A DNA stretch of 63,387 nt from Gammaproteobacteria bacterium (GTDB taxonomy: Bacteria; Pseudomonadota; Gammaproteobacteria; Steroidobacterales; GCA-2729495). The stretch is from positions 1-63,387 of the forward strand of contig JAHDYM010000006.1 of assembly GCA_023383705.1 (NCBI GenBank), in the 5' to 3' direction. Both the position numbers and the translations under genes were made by a program. The notes beneath the pieces were generated by a model. It worked only from the letters and a program-made list of their open reading frames with translations, did no database searches and was not told the DNA's origin. This document shows positions 25,866 to 33,291 of the stretch, one piece after another; positions within the stretch are counted from its first letter, which is position 1, and each line of letters starts with the position of its first letter.

Positions 25866-26093
25866 ATGTGGTACCTCGTCGTCATCGTGGTGGCGGCGCT
25901 GGTGTCGGTCGCGCTCGCACCGAAACCGCCCGAACCCAAACCGGCATCGCTTTCCGACGTCGATGCACCCACCGCCGAAGAAGGCCGCCCGATCCCGGTC
26001 GTGTTCGGCACCGTGCTGCTGCGCGGAGCCAATGTGGTCTGGTACGGCGATCTGGTCGCCGACCCGATCCGCAAGAAAGGCGGCAAGAAATGA
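25866..26093 (+). CDS. Small tail-tip-region protein with N-terminal membrane segment
   Basis: 75 aa. Residues 3-18 (YLVVIVVAALVSVALA) are a hydrophobic helix, followed by a Pro/Lys linker and RPIPVVFGTVLLRGANVVWYGDL, which resembles the N-terminus of GTA- and lambda-type tip proteins ('IPvvyGtv...anvvWygd'). It may be a split-off tip module or lambda I-like protein. Overlaps the next gene by 4 bp. Confidence 0.6.
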   Translation: MWYLVVIVVAALVSVALAPKPPEPKPASLSDVDAPTAEEGRPIPVVFGTVLLRGANVVWYGDLVADPIRKKGGKK

Positions 26094-26302
26094 GCAGCGA
26101 CGTGATCGTCACCATCGACGACGTGCGCGCCGTGGGTTTGTGCGTGAACGGTTCGCGTGCGTGGTTTGCACGGCACGCGCTGGATTTCCGCACCTTTCTG
26201 CGCGATGGGCTGGATGCGGAAACGCTGCTGGCCACGAATGACGCGATGGCCTTGCGCGTGGTCGAACACGCCCGCGCCCGATCTTCACAGGAGCACGGCT
26301 GA
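26090..26302 (+). CDS. Small phage protein of unknown function (tail region)
   Basis: 70 aa from ATG 26090 overlapping the previous stop. It reads MSSDVIVTIDDVRAVGLCVNGSRAWFARHALDFRTFLRDGLD, a pattern I have seen in small proteins just ahead of GTA-like tip proteins, where it may be an assembly factor. No catalytic motif. Overlaps the tip gene by one base. Confidence 0.65.
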   Translation: MSSDVIVTIDDVRAVGLCVNGSRAWFARHALDFRTFLRDGLDAETLLATNDAMALRVVEHARARSSQEHG

Positions 26303-28575
26303 TGGGCGGCAGCAGCAAGAAGCAAACCGTCGGCTACCGCTACCGCATGGGCCTGCATCTGGTGCTCTGCCAAGGGCCGGTCGATGCCGTGCAGGAAATC
26401 CAGATGGGCGAGCGCACCGCGTGGGGCGATGCCGACCGTGGCCCGCTGTCCAGCGGGCACGGCCTCACCAGTCTGGCGATCAACAAGCCGACGCTGTTTG
26501 GCGGCGACGAGCGCGAAGGCGGTGTGATCGGCACCATCGATGTACTGCCCGGCAACGCCAGTCAGGGACGCAACGACTACCTGATGGCGCGTCTCGGCAG
26601 CGCGATTCCGGCATTCCGGGGCGTGCTGTCGCTGGTGGCGCGGCAAATCCAGTTCGCCGCCAACAACCCCTACCTCAAGCCGTGGGCGGTGCGCGTGCGC
26701 CGCTTCACGGCGGGCTGGTTTGAAACGCCGTGGATGGAGTGGAACGCCGAGGTGCGCGTCTGGGATGACGACAGCGGCCAGGAGGTGAGCGTGGGCATGA
26801 ACCCGGCGCACATTCTGGTGCAGTGCCTCACCGATCCACACTGGGGCATGGGCTATCCGCAGGACTGCATCGGCTGGAGTTTCTGGAACGCGGCGTGGGC
26901 GTTGTCGGACGAGGGCTTCGGCCTGAACCTGATCTGGACGCGCCAGCAGTCCATCGAGAGTTTCATCGGTCAGGTGATCGACCACATCGGCGGCATCCTC
27001 TACACCGATCCGGAGCAAGGCACGTTCGAGCTGAAACTGCTGCGCGACGACTACTGGATCGACAGCCTGCCGCAGTTGGGGCCGGACGAGATCGTGCGAC
27101 TGGAGCGTTTCGAGCGTGCGCAGTGGGGCGAACTTCCGAACGAACTGAGCGTGGTCTACACCGACTGGCAAACCGGCGGCGACACCACCGTCACTGTGGA
27201 AAACCTCGCCGCCATCCAGTTGCAGGGCGGCGTGATCAACCAGCGCCGCAACTATCCGGGTGTGAACTATGGGCCGCTGGCCGCACGGCTGGCGCTGCGC
27301 GATCTGCGCGCCTTGGGGTCGCCGTTGGCGCGGATGAGCCTGACCGTAGCGCGCGACACCTTGGAACGCGCGCCGCTGCCGGGCGATGTGTTTCTGCTCA
27401 ACTGGCCGCGTCTGGGCATCGACCAGATGGTGGCGCGCGTCACCAGCATCGACACCGGCACGTTGGGTGCAGCCGAATGGCGCATTGATGCGATGGAAGA
27501 TGTATTTGGCCTCGACAGCGCTGTTCTGGCCCCGCCGCCACCCATCATCGACGAACCCACACTGGAGCCGCTGCCGCCCGCCCTGGTGCTGGCGGTGGAG
27601 ATCCCGTATTGGGAACTGGCGCGCACCTTGTCGCGGGCCGAGCTGGATTACCTGACCGACACCGATGCGGCAGTGGGCGCGCTGGCGGCGGTGGGTGGTG
27701 CCGGGCAACTCAACTGGCAGCTCGCCACTGGCGCATCGGCGGGCGACATCGAGGCCATCGCCAGCGAGGACTATGCGCCGCTGCTCACGCTCGACGCGGC
27801 TTTGTCCGCCACCGAGGCCGATGCCATCGCGGTGTCGGTGACAGCGATCAGCCAACCGGAACGGCTGGCCGTGGGCAGCTACGCCTATCTGGTCGATGCC
27901 GCTGGCGAAATCCGCGAAGCCGTCGCCGTGCTGGCCTTCGATGCCGGTGCGGCCAGCATCGATCTGGCGCGCGGCGTGCTCGACACCACACCGCAGTCGC
28001 ACGCAGGTGGCGCACGCCTGATCGGTGTCGGCGAATGGCTGGCTGCCGAAGGGGCGGAACGCGCACCGGGCGAATCCGTGTTCGTGGCCGCGATCCCACG
28101 CACCTCGACCGATCAGGGCGATCCGGAACTGGCCACCAATGGCCAGCCGCTGCTGCTCACCGGGCGGCAGGCCTTGCCGTATCCACCTGGGCGCATCCGC
28201 CTCAACGGTCAGATCGAGCCTGCCGTGGTGGCCGGTGATCTCGCCGTAGCGTGGGCGCACCGCGACCGCATCCAGCAGACCGCCTACCTCGTGCAACAAG
28301 ACGAGGGCGACATCGGCCCGGAACCGGGCGTGACCTACACCGTGCGCATCCGTGATCGCAACGACGCGCTGGTGCATACGGCGCCCAGTATCGCGGGAAC
28401 GGATTTCGTGTGGGACGTGGCCACCGCTGCCGCAGACGCCGGAGCGTTGGGCGACCGCGTCACCGTGGAAATCAGTGCCGAGCGCGACGGGCTGGAGAGC
28501 TGGCAGCCGCAGGTGCGCGTCATGGATCGCGCGGGCTACGGCCTGCGCTGGGGCCAGTATTGGGGAGGGCTTTGA
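26302..28575 (+). CDS. Tail tip/host-specificity protein (gpJ/GTA-tip-like)
   Basis: 757 aa. The N-terminal part (GYRYRMGLHLVLCQGPVDAVQEIQMGER) and the NPAHILVQCLTDPHWGMGYP...FWNAAWALSDEGFGLNLIW segment are typical of phage tail-tip attachment proteins. The C-terminal 130 residues look like a fibronectin-type or jelly-roll region (GPEPGVTYTVRIRDRNDALVHTAPSIAGT). It would hold the receptor-binding tip. Shorter than lambda gpJ; the fibre function may be shared with the DUF2793 protein downstream. Confidence 0.85.
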   Translation: MGGSSKKQTVGYRYRMGLHLVLCQGPVDAVQEIQMGERTAWGDADRGPLSSGHGLTSLAINKPTLFGGDEREGGVIGTIDVLPGNASQGRNDYLMARLGSAIPAFRGVLSLVARQIQFAANNPYLKPWAVRVRRFTAGWFETPWMEWNAEVRVWDDDSGQEVSVGMNPAHILVQCLTDPHWGMGYPQDCIGWSFWNAAWALSDEGFGLNLIWTRQQSIESFIGQVIDHIGGILYTDPEQGTFELKLLRDDYWIDSLPQLGPDEIVRLERFERAQWGELPNELSVVYTDWQTGGDTTVTVENLAAIQLQGGVINQRRNYPGVNYGPLAARLALRDLRALGSPLARMSLTVARDTLERAPLPGDVFLLNWPRLGIDQMVARVTSIDTGTLGAAEWRIDAMEDVFGLDSAVLAPPPPIIDEPTLEPLPPALVLAVEIPYWELARTLSRAELDYLTDTDAAVGALAAVGGAGQLNWQLATGASAGDIEAIASEDYAPLLTLDAALSATEADAIAVSVTAISQPERLAVGSYAYLVDAAGEIREAVAVLAFDAGAASIDLARGVLDTTPQSHAGGARLIGVGEWLAAEGAERAPGESVFVAAIPRTSTDQGDPELATNGQPLLLTGRQALPYPPGRIRLNGQIEPAVVAGDLAVAWAHRDRIQQTAYLVQQDEGDIGPEPGVTYTVRIRDRNDALVHTAPSIAGTDFVWDVATAAADAGALGDRVTVEISAERDGLESWQPQVRVMDRAGYGLRWGQYWGGL

Positions 28576-29195
28576 TGGAAACACCAATGGAAACACCAAT
28601 AGAAGCACGCATCGATGTTCATCTGCTCACCCTGAACGAGCCTGCCGAATGGCGCGATGCCTGCATCGTCAGCCTCGACGGCGCACCGATCCAGTTGCAC
28701 GTCGTGCCGGGCATTGCCGGGCGTATCGGCGAAGCCCGCGCCGCTGGCTACGCGCAGGGCAATCTGCCACTGGTGTCTTTCATCGATCCCGACGATCTGT
28801 ACGAAGCCAGCGCCTTCACGCAACTGGCCGATGCGCTGGATGCCTGCCCGCAAGCGGTGATGGCCTACAGCGACGAAGTGCTGATGGACGAAGCCGGGAA
28901 CGACATCGCCGTGCGGCGTCTGGCCTACAGCCGCTGGCAGCATGCCAACAGCGCCAGCCATGTGCACGGCCTGATCGTGATGCGTCGGTCTGCCGTGGAG
29001 GCCGCGCTCGCGGAAACCGCTGACCTCAACAACTTCGCCGACTGGCTGCTGACTTTGCTGATCGCCAAACGCGGCGGAGTGCTGCACCTGCCCATTGTCG
29101 GGCGGCGCTGGCGGCAGCACCCGAAACAAAGCCATCGCACAGGCGATCCGGAAGCCATCCGGCGCATCCGGCAAACCGCCCCTCTCTGGAGATAA
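28575..29195 (+). CDS. Glycosyltransferase-like protein in tail cluster
   Basis: 206 aa, ATG overlapping the tip protein stop (TGATG). The sequence DVHLLTLNEPAEWRDACIVSL, a later PLVSFIDPDDLYEASAFTQLADAL and VMAYSDEVLMDEAGN match GT-A-fold family-2 glycosyltransferases, where DPDD would be the metal-binding DxD-type motif. It is shorter than free-standing enzymes and lacks an obvious C-terminal acceptor domain. It may modify the phage tail or host surface, or be a repurposed binding fold. Three METP/METPIE repeats open the protein. Confidence 0.65.
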   Translation: METPMETPIEARIDVHLLTLNEPAEWRDACIVSLDGAPIQLHVVPGIAGRIGEARAAGYAQGNLPLVSFIDPDDLYEASAFTQLADALDACPQAVMAYSDEVLMDEAGNDIAVRRLAYSRWQHANSASHVHGLIVMRRSAVEAALAETADLNNFADWLLTLLIAKRGGVLHLPIVGRRWRQHPKQSHRTGDPEAIRRIRQTAPLWR

Positions 29196-29197
29196 GC

Positions 29198-29548
29198 ATG
29201 TCATTGACCGATCCGAACCTTGGACTCACCTACGGCTGGACGCTCGGCGAGTCCGGCTGGGCCAGCGGCATGGACGCCAATCTGAAACGCCTCGGCGCGA
29301 CAGTCGGCCTGTCCGTGAAAGACCGCGACCTGACCGCGCCACCGGCCAGCCCCGCCAACGGCGACCGCTACCTCATTCCCGCCGCCGCCACCGGTGTGTG
29401 GGCAGGCAAGACCAACCAGATCGCCGTGCGCATCGAGGGCGTGTGGGAATACCACGCACCCAAGGTCGGCTGGCTTTGCTACATCGAGGACGAGGCCAAG
29501 CTCAGTGCCTACAAATTCGCAGGCTGGAGCGCGGGCATCGCCATCTGA
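29198..29548 (+). CDS. DUF2793 tail fibre/tip protein
   Basis: 116 aa. The block TYGWTLGESGWASGMDANLKRLGATVGLSVKDRDLTAPPASPANGDRYLIPAAATG...WEYHAPKVGWLCYIEDE matches DUF2793, a domain of phage tail fibres in which a compact beta domain ends the tail module. It starts 2 bp after the glycosyltransferase-like gene. Probably surface-exposed on the virion. Confidence 0.85.
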   Translation: MSLTDPNLGLTYGWTLGESGWASGMDANLKRLGATVGLSVKDRDLTAPPASPANGDRYLIPAAATGVWAGKTNQIAVRIEGVWEYHAPKVGWLCYIEDEAKLSAYKFAGWSAGIAI

Positions 29549-29572
29549 TTTCCACTCACCCGCAACCACCCG

Positions 29573-29598
29573 AACCCGCCCACGAGGCGGGTTTTGCA
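29573..29598 (+). terminator. Terminator-like hairpin before lysis cassette
   Basis: AACCCGCC (29573-29580), CACGA loop, GGCGGGTT (29586-29593), then TTGCATTT. Same stem as the hairpins at 4212 and 15666, followed here by TTTCTGGAGA, the ribosome-binding region of the next gene. Confidence 0.55.
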
Positions 29599-29613
29599 TT
29601 TCTGGAGACTGCT

Positions 29614-29919
29614 ATGACCGAACCCGAACAACAACAGCCTGCGCTCGTCGAGAACATGCTTCTCCTGCGCCGCGAGGACTTTGACGAACTGCTCGACCGT
29701 GCCGCCGAGCGCGGTGCCGGACGTGTGCTGGCCCACCTCGGCCTCGAAAACGGCCACGCCGCCCGCGACATCCGCGAACTGCGTGATCTGCTGGAGGCAT
29801 GGCGCGATGCCCGTCGCACCGCGTGGCAGACCACCGTGAAAGTCATCACCACTGGCCTCCTGGCCGCGCTGCTGGTGGGGGCCGCCATCAAGTTGAAGCT
29901 GATGGGAGGCCCGCAATGA
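29614..29919 (+). CDS. Membrane-anchored phage protein, DUF6127-like
   Basis: 101 aa from ATG 29614. The first 65 residues are charged and helical (LLRREDFDELLDRAAERGAGRVLAHLGL, then DIRELRDLLEAWRDARR). A membrane segment follows (VITTGLLAALLVGAAIKLKLMGG). This is the pattern of DUF6127 proteins at the start of lysis cassettes; a holin or holin-regulator role is plausible. Overlaps the next gene by 4 bp. Confidence 0.75.
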   Translation: MTEPEQQQPALVENMLLLRREDFDELLDRAAERGAGRVLAHLGLENGHAARDIRELRDLLEAWRDARRTAWQTTVKVITTGLLAALLVGAAIKLKLMGGPQ

Positions 29920-30140
29920 CCACCCGCAAACTCTGCCTGCTGGACGACTGGCACAAGATCGCACGACGCACGTGGAGCATTCGTCTGTCCATCGTCGCAG
30001 CAATCTTCACGGCGGCGGAAGTGGTGATGCCGTTGTTTGGCGACGTGCTGCCGCGTGGCGTATTCGTGCTGCTGGCCTTCAGCGCCAGCATCGGCGCGGC
30101 CATCGCCCGCTTGGTGGCACAACCGGAGATGCACCGATGA
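29916..30140 (+). CDS. Putative holin, DUF7940-like
   Basis: 74 aa. It has KLCLLDDWHKIARRTWSIRLSIVAAIFTAAEVVMPLF and VLPRGVFVLLAFSASIGAAIARLVAQ, giving two membrane helices connected by a short loop, as in small phage holins of this type. ATG 29916 overlaps the previous stop and its own stop overlaps the lysozyme start. Gene order (membrane protein, then endolysin, then spanins) supports a holin role. Confidence 0.75.
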   Translation: MTTRKLCLLDDWHKIARRTWSIRLSIVAAIFTAAEVVMPLFGDVLPRGVFVLLAFSASIGAAIARLVAQPEMHR

Positions 30141-30652
30141 TCCGGCCGCCATCATCACCCACTGCGCGACGCACCGTGGCCGCATTGACGCTGTCTGCCG
30201 CCGCCCTGGTCGGCATCGTGCTGCACGAGGGCTACACCGACCGCGCGGTGATTCCGGTCAAGGGCGATGTGCCAACCATCGGCTTCGGCACCACCACCGG
30301 CGTGACACTGGGCGACACCACCACGCCGCCGAAGGCGCTGGCCCGCGCGCTCACCGATGTGCAGCAGTTCGAAGGTGCGCTGAAAACCTGCGTCACCGTG
30401 CCACTGGCCCAGCACGAGTACGACGCCCTGGTGAGCTTCTCCTACAACGTAGGCAGCCGTGCGTTCTGCCAGTCCACGCTGGTGCGGAAACTCAACACCG
30501 AGGACTACGCCGGGGCCTGCGCCGAGCTGCTGCGCTGGCGCTTCTTCCAGGGCAAGGACTGTGCGCTGCCTGTCAATGCGCGGCTGTGCGGCGGCCTCGC
30601 CACGCGCCGCGAGGCCGAGTACCGCCAGTGCTTGGGGGAAGGCGTTCCATGA
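30137..30652 (+). CDS. Endolysin, GH24 lysozyme (SAR-type N-terminus)
   Basis: 171 aa. Residues 12-29 form a weakly hydrophobic Ala-rich helix (TVAALTLSAAALVGIVL), consistent with a signal-arrest-release anchor. The catalytic region HEGYTDRAVIPVKGDVPTIGFGTT contains the Glu31 and the GDxPTIGFG motif of this GH24 branch; later EYDALVSFSYNVG is also typical. It degrades peptidoglycan after membrane depolarisation. Start ATG 30137 overlaps the putative holin stop. Confidence 0.9.
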   Translation: MIRPPSSPTARRTVAALTLSAAALVGIVLHEGYTDRAVIPVKGDVPTIGFGTTTGVTLGDTTTPPKALARALTDVQQFEGALKTCVTVPLAQHEYDALVSFSYNVGSRAFCQSTLVRKLNTEDYAGACAELLRWRFFQGKDCALPVNARLCGGLATRREAEYRQCLGEGVP

Positions 30653-31146
30653 CGTTGATCCCTTGGCCGTACCGCCTGCTGGCCTTAGCTGCGCTGGCCG
30701 TCGCGCTGATCGGGTTCGGCTGGGTCAAGGGCGCGGGCCACGTTCAAGCTCGGTGGGACGCCGCTGTCCAGCAGCAGAGCCTGCAAACCGCCGCAGTGCG
30801 CGAGCGGCAGGCGCAAGCCACCGTCAAAGTCGTCACCGAGTACGTCGACCGCTTCCGCGTCGTCCGCGAGAAAGGCGACGCCATCGTCAAGGAGGTTCCC
30901 GTCTATGTCCCCGTTGAAGCCGATGCTGCTTGCACTATCAACCGTGGCTTTGTGCGCCTGCACGACGCTGCCGCCGCCGGTGAGCTGCCCAAGCCCGCCG
31001 GAGATGCTGATGCGCCCGCCGCAGGCCTTGCGCTCTCTGCCGTCGCCGGAACCGTCGCAGGCAACTACCAATCCTGCCACGAAAACGCCGAGCAACTGAG
31101 GGCGTTGCAGGCGTGGGTCAGGGAGATGGCTGCCCCCGCGAGGTGA
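30649..31146 (+). CDS. Rz: Inner-membrane spanin (Rz-like)
   Basis: 165 aa from ATG 30649 overlapping the endolysin stop. N-terminal membrane anchor (RLLALAALAVALIGFGWVKG), then a helical periplasmic domain (QARWDAAVQQQSLQTAAVRERQAQATVKVVTEYVDRF). This is the i-spanin plan. A lipoprotein gene in another frame lies inside it (next entry), which confirms the assignment. Together the two would bridge inner and outer membranes and finish lysis. Confidence 0.85.
   Translation: MTLIPWPYRLLALAALAVALIGFGWVKGAGHVQARWDAAVQQQSLQTAAVRERQAQATVKVVTEYVDRFRVVREKGDAIVKEVPVYVPVEADAACTINRGFVRLHDAAAAGELPKPAGDADAPAAGLALSAVAGTVAGNYQSCHENAEQLRALQAWVREMAAPAR
30905..31099 (+). CDS. Rz1: Outer-membrane spanin lipoprotein (Rz1-like), nested
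   Basis: 64 aa, wholly inside the i-spanin gene in a different frame. It starts MSPLKPMLLALSTVALCACTTLPPP: a short signal peptide ending in an LCAC lipobox, so lipidation at a cysteine around residue 17-19, followed by a Pro-rich chain as in lambda Rz1. Nested Rz1 genes are characteristic of lambda-like phages, so this small frame is real despite the overlap. Confidence 0.85.
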   Translation: MSPLKPMLLALSTVALCACTTLPPPVSCPSPPEMLMRPPQALRSLPSPEPSQATTNPATKTPSN

Positions 31147-31153
31147 GAAATCC

Positions 31154-31276
31154 GTGGAGCAGACCATCGAGCCTGAACTGCGGCGCTGGGTCTATGGCAG
31201 CGGGAAGGTGTTGCTCGGCCTCGTGGCGCGGCGCGAGGCTGAGACGCCCCTGATCCTGCAACCCACGGCTGGCTGA
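31154..31276 (+). CDS. 40-residue protein at end of lysis cassette
   Basis: GTG start at 31154, 7 bp after the spanin stop, encoding VEQTIEPELRRWVYGSGK followed by VLLGLVARREAETPLILQPTAG and TGA. The frame is clean and uses common codons. The amphipathic centre could bind membranes. A poor RBS (GTGAGAAATCC) makes expression uncertain. No known family. Confidence 0.35.
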   Translation: MEQTIEPELRRWVYGSGKVLLGLVARREAETPLILQPTAG

Positions 31277-31305
31277 TGGCCCATATCTAGGCACAACAAG
31301 CATAT

Positions 31306-31342
31306 TCAGGATAAACTATGCTTTAGGTGCATTATCAGGATA
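31306..31342. promoter_or_regulatory. Direct TCAGGATA repeats upstream of XRE gene
   Basis: TCAGGATA occurs at 31306-31313 and again at 31335-31342, 29 bp apart, in an AT-rich stretch just before the GTG of the XRE regulator. The arrangement suits an autoregulatory operator. The same octamer or a one-mismatch copy recurs at 46260, 46520 and 48410. Confidence 0.5.
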
Positions 31343-31351
31343 GGCAAGATC

Positions 31352-31687
31352 GTGGCTTTCGAGAGCGTTGAAGAACTCATCCGGGCGGCGCGCAATGGGC
31401 GCAGCCAGAAGGAATTCGCCGATCTGCTGGAGGTCGATCAGTCGATGGTGAGCAAGTACGAGCGGGGCAAGGCCAGTCCGCCGATCAGCGTCATCAACCG
31501 CTGTATGCGTCTGGTGCATACCGCCGAGGGCGAGGCGGCACCGTCGGCGGAACAGCTCGCCGACCGCGTGCGCGAATCCTTGGCCGATCCGAAATTGGGT
31601 CAAGTGCGCTCGGCACTATCCCGCTTGGTGGACGCCTTCGCGTCCGAAAACGCGCAGGCCCACTCGTCGGGCGCTGCGCCGCAATGA
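31352..31687 (+). CDS. XRE-family helix-turn-helix regulator
   Basis: 111 aa, GTG start. Residues 5-50 (SVEELIRAARNGRSQKEFADLLEVDQSMVSKYERGKASPP) are a classic XRE DNA-binding domain. The C-terminal half is helical and lacks a peptidase or ligand domain. It follows an intergenic gap carrying two direct TCAGGATA repeats, its likely operator. It probably marks the start of the accessory region after the phage lysis genes and may control the DUF5131 gene 13 bp downstream. Confidence 0.8.
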   Translation: MAFESVEELIRAARNGRSQKEFADLLEVDQSMVSKYERGKASPPISVINRCMRLVHTAEGEAAPSAEQLADRVRESLADPKLGQVRSALSRLVDAFASENAQAHSSGAAPQ

Positions 31688-31700
31688 CATAGGAGGCCGT

Positions 31701-32447
31701 ATGGCAACGCAATCAACCATCGAATGGACGGAGCAAACGTGGAATCCCACCACTGGCTGCACCAAGGTCTCTCCGGGTTGCAAGAACTGCTATGCCGAAG
31801 TGATGGCGCGGCGGCTGCACGCGATGGGCGCGCCCGGCTACGAGAACGAGTTCAAGCTCACCGTGCATGAGAACCGACTAGAGCAGCCGCTGCTGCGCAA
31901 GAAGCCCACCACGTACTTCGTGAACAGCATGAGCGACCTGTTCCACGAGGCTGTTTCGGACAAGTTCCTCGACCGCGTGTTCTCGATCATCGAGACCACG
32001 CCGCACCACACCTACCAAATCCTCACCAAGCGCGCCGAGCGCCTGCCGGAGTATTTCGCGCGCCGGGCTTGCCCGCAGAACGTGTGGCTGGGCGTATCGG
32101 TGGAGGACAAGAAGTACGGCGTGCCGCGCATCGACCATCTGCGCAAGGTGGACGCGCACATCCGTTTCCTCTCGGTGGAGCCGCTGCTGGAGGACTTGGG
32201 CCGCATCAATCTGCGCGACATCCACTGGGTCATCGTCGGCGGTGAATCAGGTCACAAGGCTCGCCCGATGCGCGAGGAGTGGGTGGCCAACGTGCAGGTG
32301 CAGGCCGAAGCCGCTGGCGCGGCGTTCTTCTTCAAGCAGTGGGGCGGTTGGGGCGCGGATGGCGTCAAGCGCCACAAGAAGGCGAACGGTCGCGTCTTCC
32401 GTGGCCGCACATGGGACGACTACCCGGAAGCGGCCGCGCAACCCTAG
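31701..32447 (+). CDS. DUF5131 (phage Gp37/Gp68) three-Cys protein, radical-SAM-like
   Basis: 248 aa. The N-terminus IEWTEQTWNPTTGCTKVSPGCKNCYAE carries the three-Cys motif C20-x6-C27-x2-C30, which probably holds a 4Fe-4S cluster as in radical SAM-like enzymes. Later motifs YFVNSMSDLFHEAV, HTYQILTKRAERL, NVWLGVSVED and GGESG are family-typical. Its genetic partner TcmP lies convergently, with the two stops overlapping by 4 bp. The reaction is unknown; the pair is found in phages and mobile islands. Confidence 0.88.
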   Translation: MATQSTIEWTEQTWNPTTGCTKVSPGCKNCYAEVMARRLHAMGAPGYENEFKLTVHENRLEQPLLRKKPTTYFVNSMSDLFHEAVSDKFLDRVFSIIETTPHHTYQILTKRAERLPEYFARRACPQNVWLGVSVEDKKYGVPRIDHLRKVDAHIRFLSVEPLLEDLGRINLRDIHWVIVGGESGHKARPMREEWVANVQVQAEAAGAAFFFKQWGGWGADGVKRHKKANGRVFRGRTWDDYPEAAAQP

Positions 32448-33271
32448 AAATTGAACGCGCCTTGGCCTTCGACGTTCGAGGCCGTGGCCCAGAACTTGTG
32501 GGCGAGTTCGTGCTTGGCTGCAAGCAGCAACCAGTACAGCGGCTGGTTCTTTGCCCCGGTCAGCAATTTCATGTCGGTGGAAGGCCACACGCCGAGGCCC
32601 GCCACTTTGTCGCGCCAGAACTGGAAGATCTGCAGCCGGAGTTCTTGCTGCCCCTGAAGGGTGGAAACCTTGTCGCGCCATCCCGGTGCGAAGGTGTCGA
32701 ACGGCGAGTTCTCGGTGGTCGCGTAGGTCACGACGTTGCGCTGTAAGTCCATCTGGCTGATGTGAACCAGCATGTCGATGCGCGTGAGCGATGACAGGGC
32801 GACGATGATGTCGAAGTTCAAGGCCGCCAGATCGAAAGGATCGAGAAACGCGAAGTTCAGGCCGTAGGCGTTGAGCTGGGCGGTCACCGATTTCACGGCA
32901 TCGACGGCGGCACCGTCCACCTCGACCACCGGTGCGCCCAAGTTGCGCAGGCGGGTTGCGGCGGCTTGACGTCGCTGGACATCGAGGTCGCCGATGAAGA
33001 CCTGCGAGAACGGTGCATTGCCTTCCCTGCTTTTCTTCCACGCTGCGACGACACCGCCGTCAATCCACTCGCCGGAGTCCCGCACCTTGCATCGGCCCGG
33101 CCCGCAGAACAGATCGATGTAGGTCGCGCCTGCCTTGCCAGGGCCGAGAAACTTCGCGCGGGTGCTGCGCGAGATGTCGATGTAGCGGCACAGGTAGTCG
33201 TGCTTCTCCTTCGCCCAGACGCCTACTTCTTCGGCAGGCAGGCCATCGTCCCCATCGATCAGTTTTCCCAT
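32444..33271 (-). CDS. tcmP: Three-Cys-motif partner protein TcmP
   Basis: 275 aa from ATG 33271. The N-terminal WAKEKHDYLCRYIDISRSTRAKF and the block TYIDLFCGPGRCKVRDSGEWIDG match TcmP, the standard partner of DUF5131/three-Cys proteins. The DLFCGPG motif resembles a SAM-binding motif I, and a later NFAFLDPFDLAALNF could be a motif IV-like region, so a methyltransferase fold is likely. Last gene of the long minus-strand operon; 20 bp from the TIR gene. It converges on its partner gene at 32447. Confidence 0.88.
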   Translation of the reverse strand: MGKLIDGDDGLPAEEVGVWAKEKHDYLCRYIDISRSTRAKFLGPGKAGATYIDLFCGPGRCKVRDSGEWIDGGVVAAWKKSREGNAPFSQVFIGDLDVQRRQAAATRLRNLGAPVVEVDGAAVDAVKSVTAQLNAYGLNFAFLDPFDLAALNFDIIVALSSLTRIDMLVHISQMDLQRNVVTYATTENSPFDTFAPGWRDKVSTLQGQQELRLQIFQFWRDKVAGLGVWPSTDMKLLTGAKNQPLYWLLLAAKHELAHKFWATASNVEGQGAFNF

Positions 33272-33291
33272 CGTGTCTCCCCCGCATCGGT

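Noticed and set aside
25882..28608. 908-aa open frame on the minus strand across the tail tip gene
   Set aside because: Antisense shadow of a GC-rich gene; low-complexity Arg/His/Gly content and no motifs.
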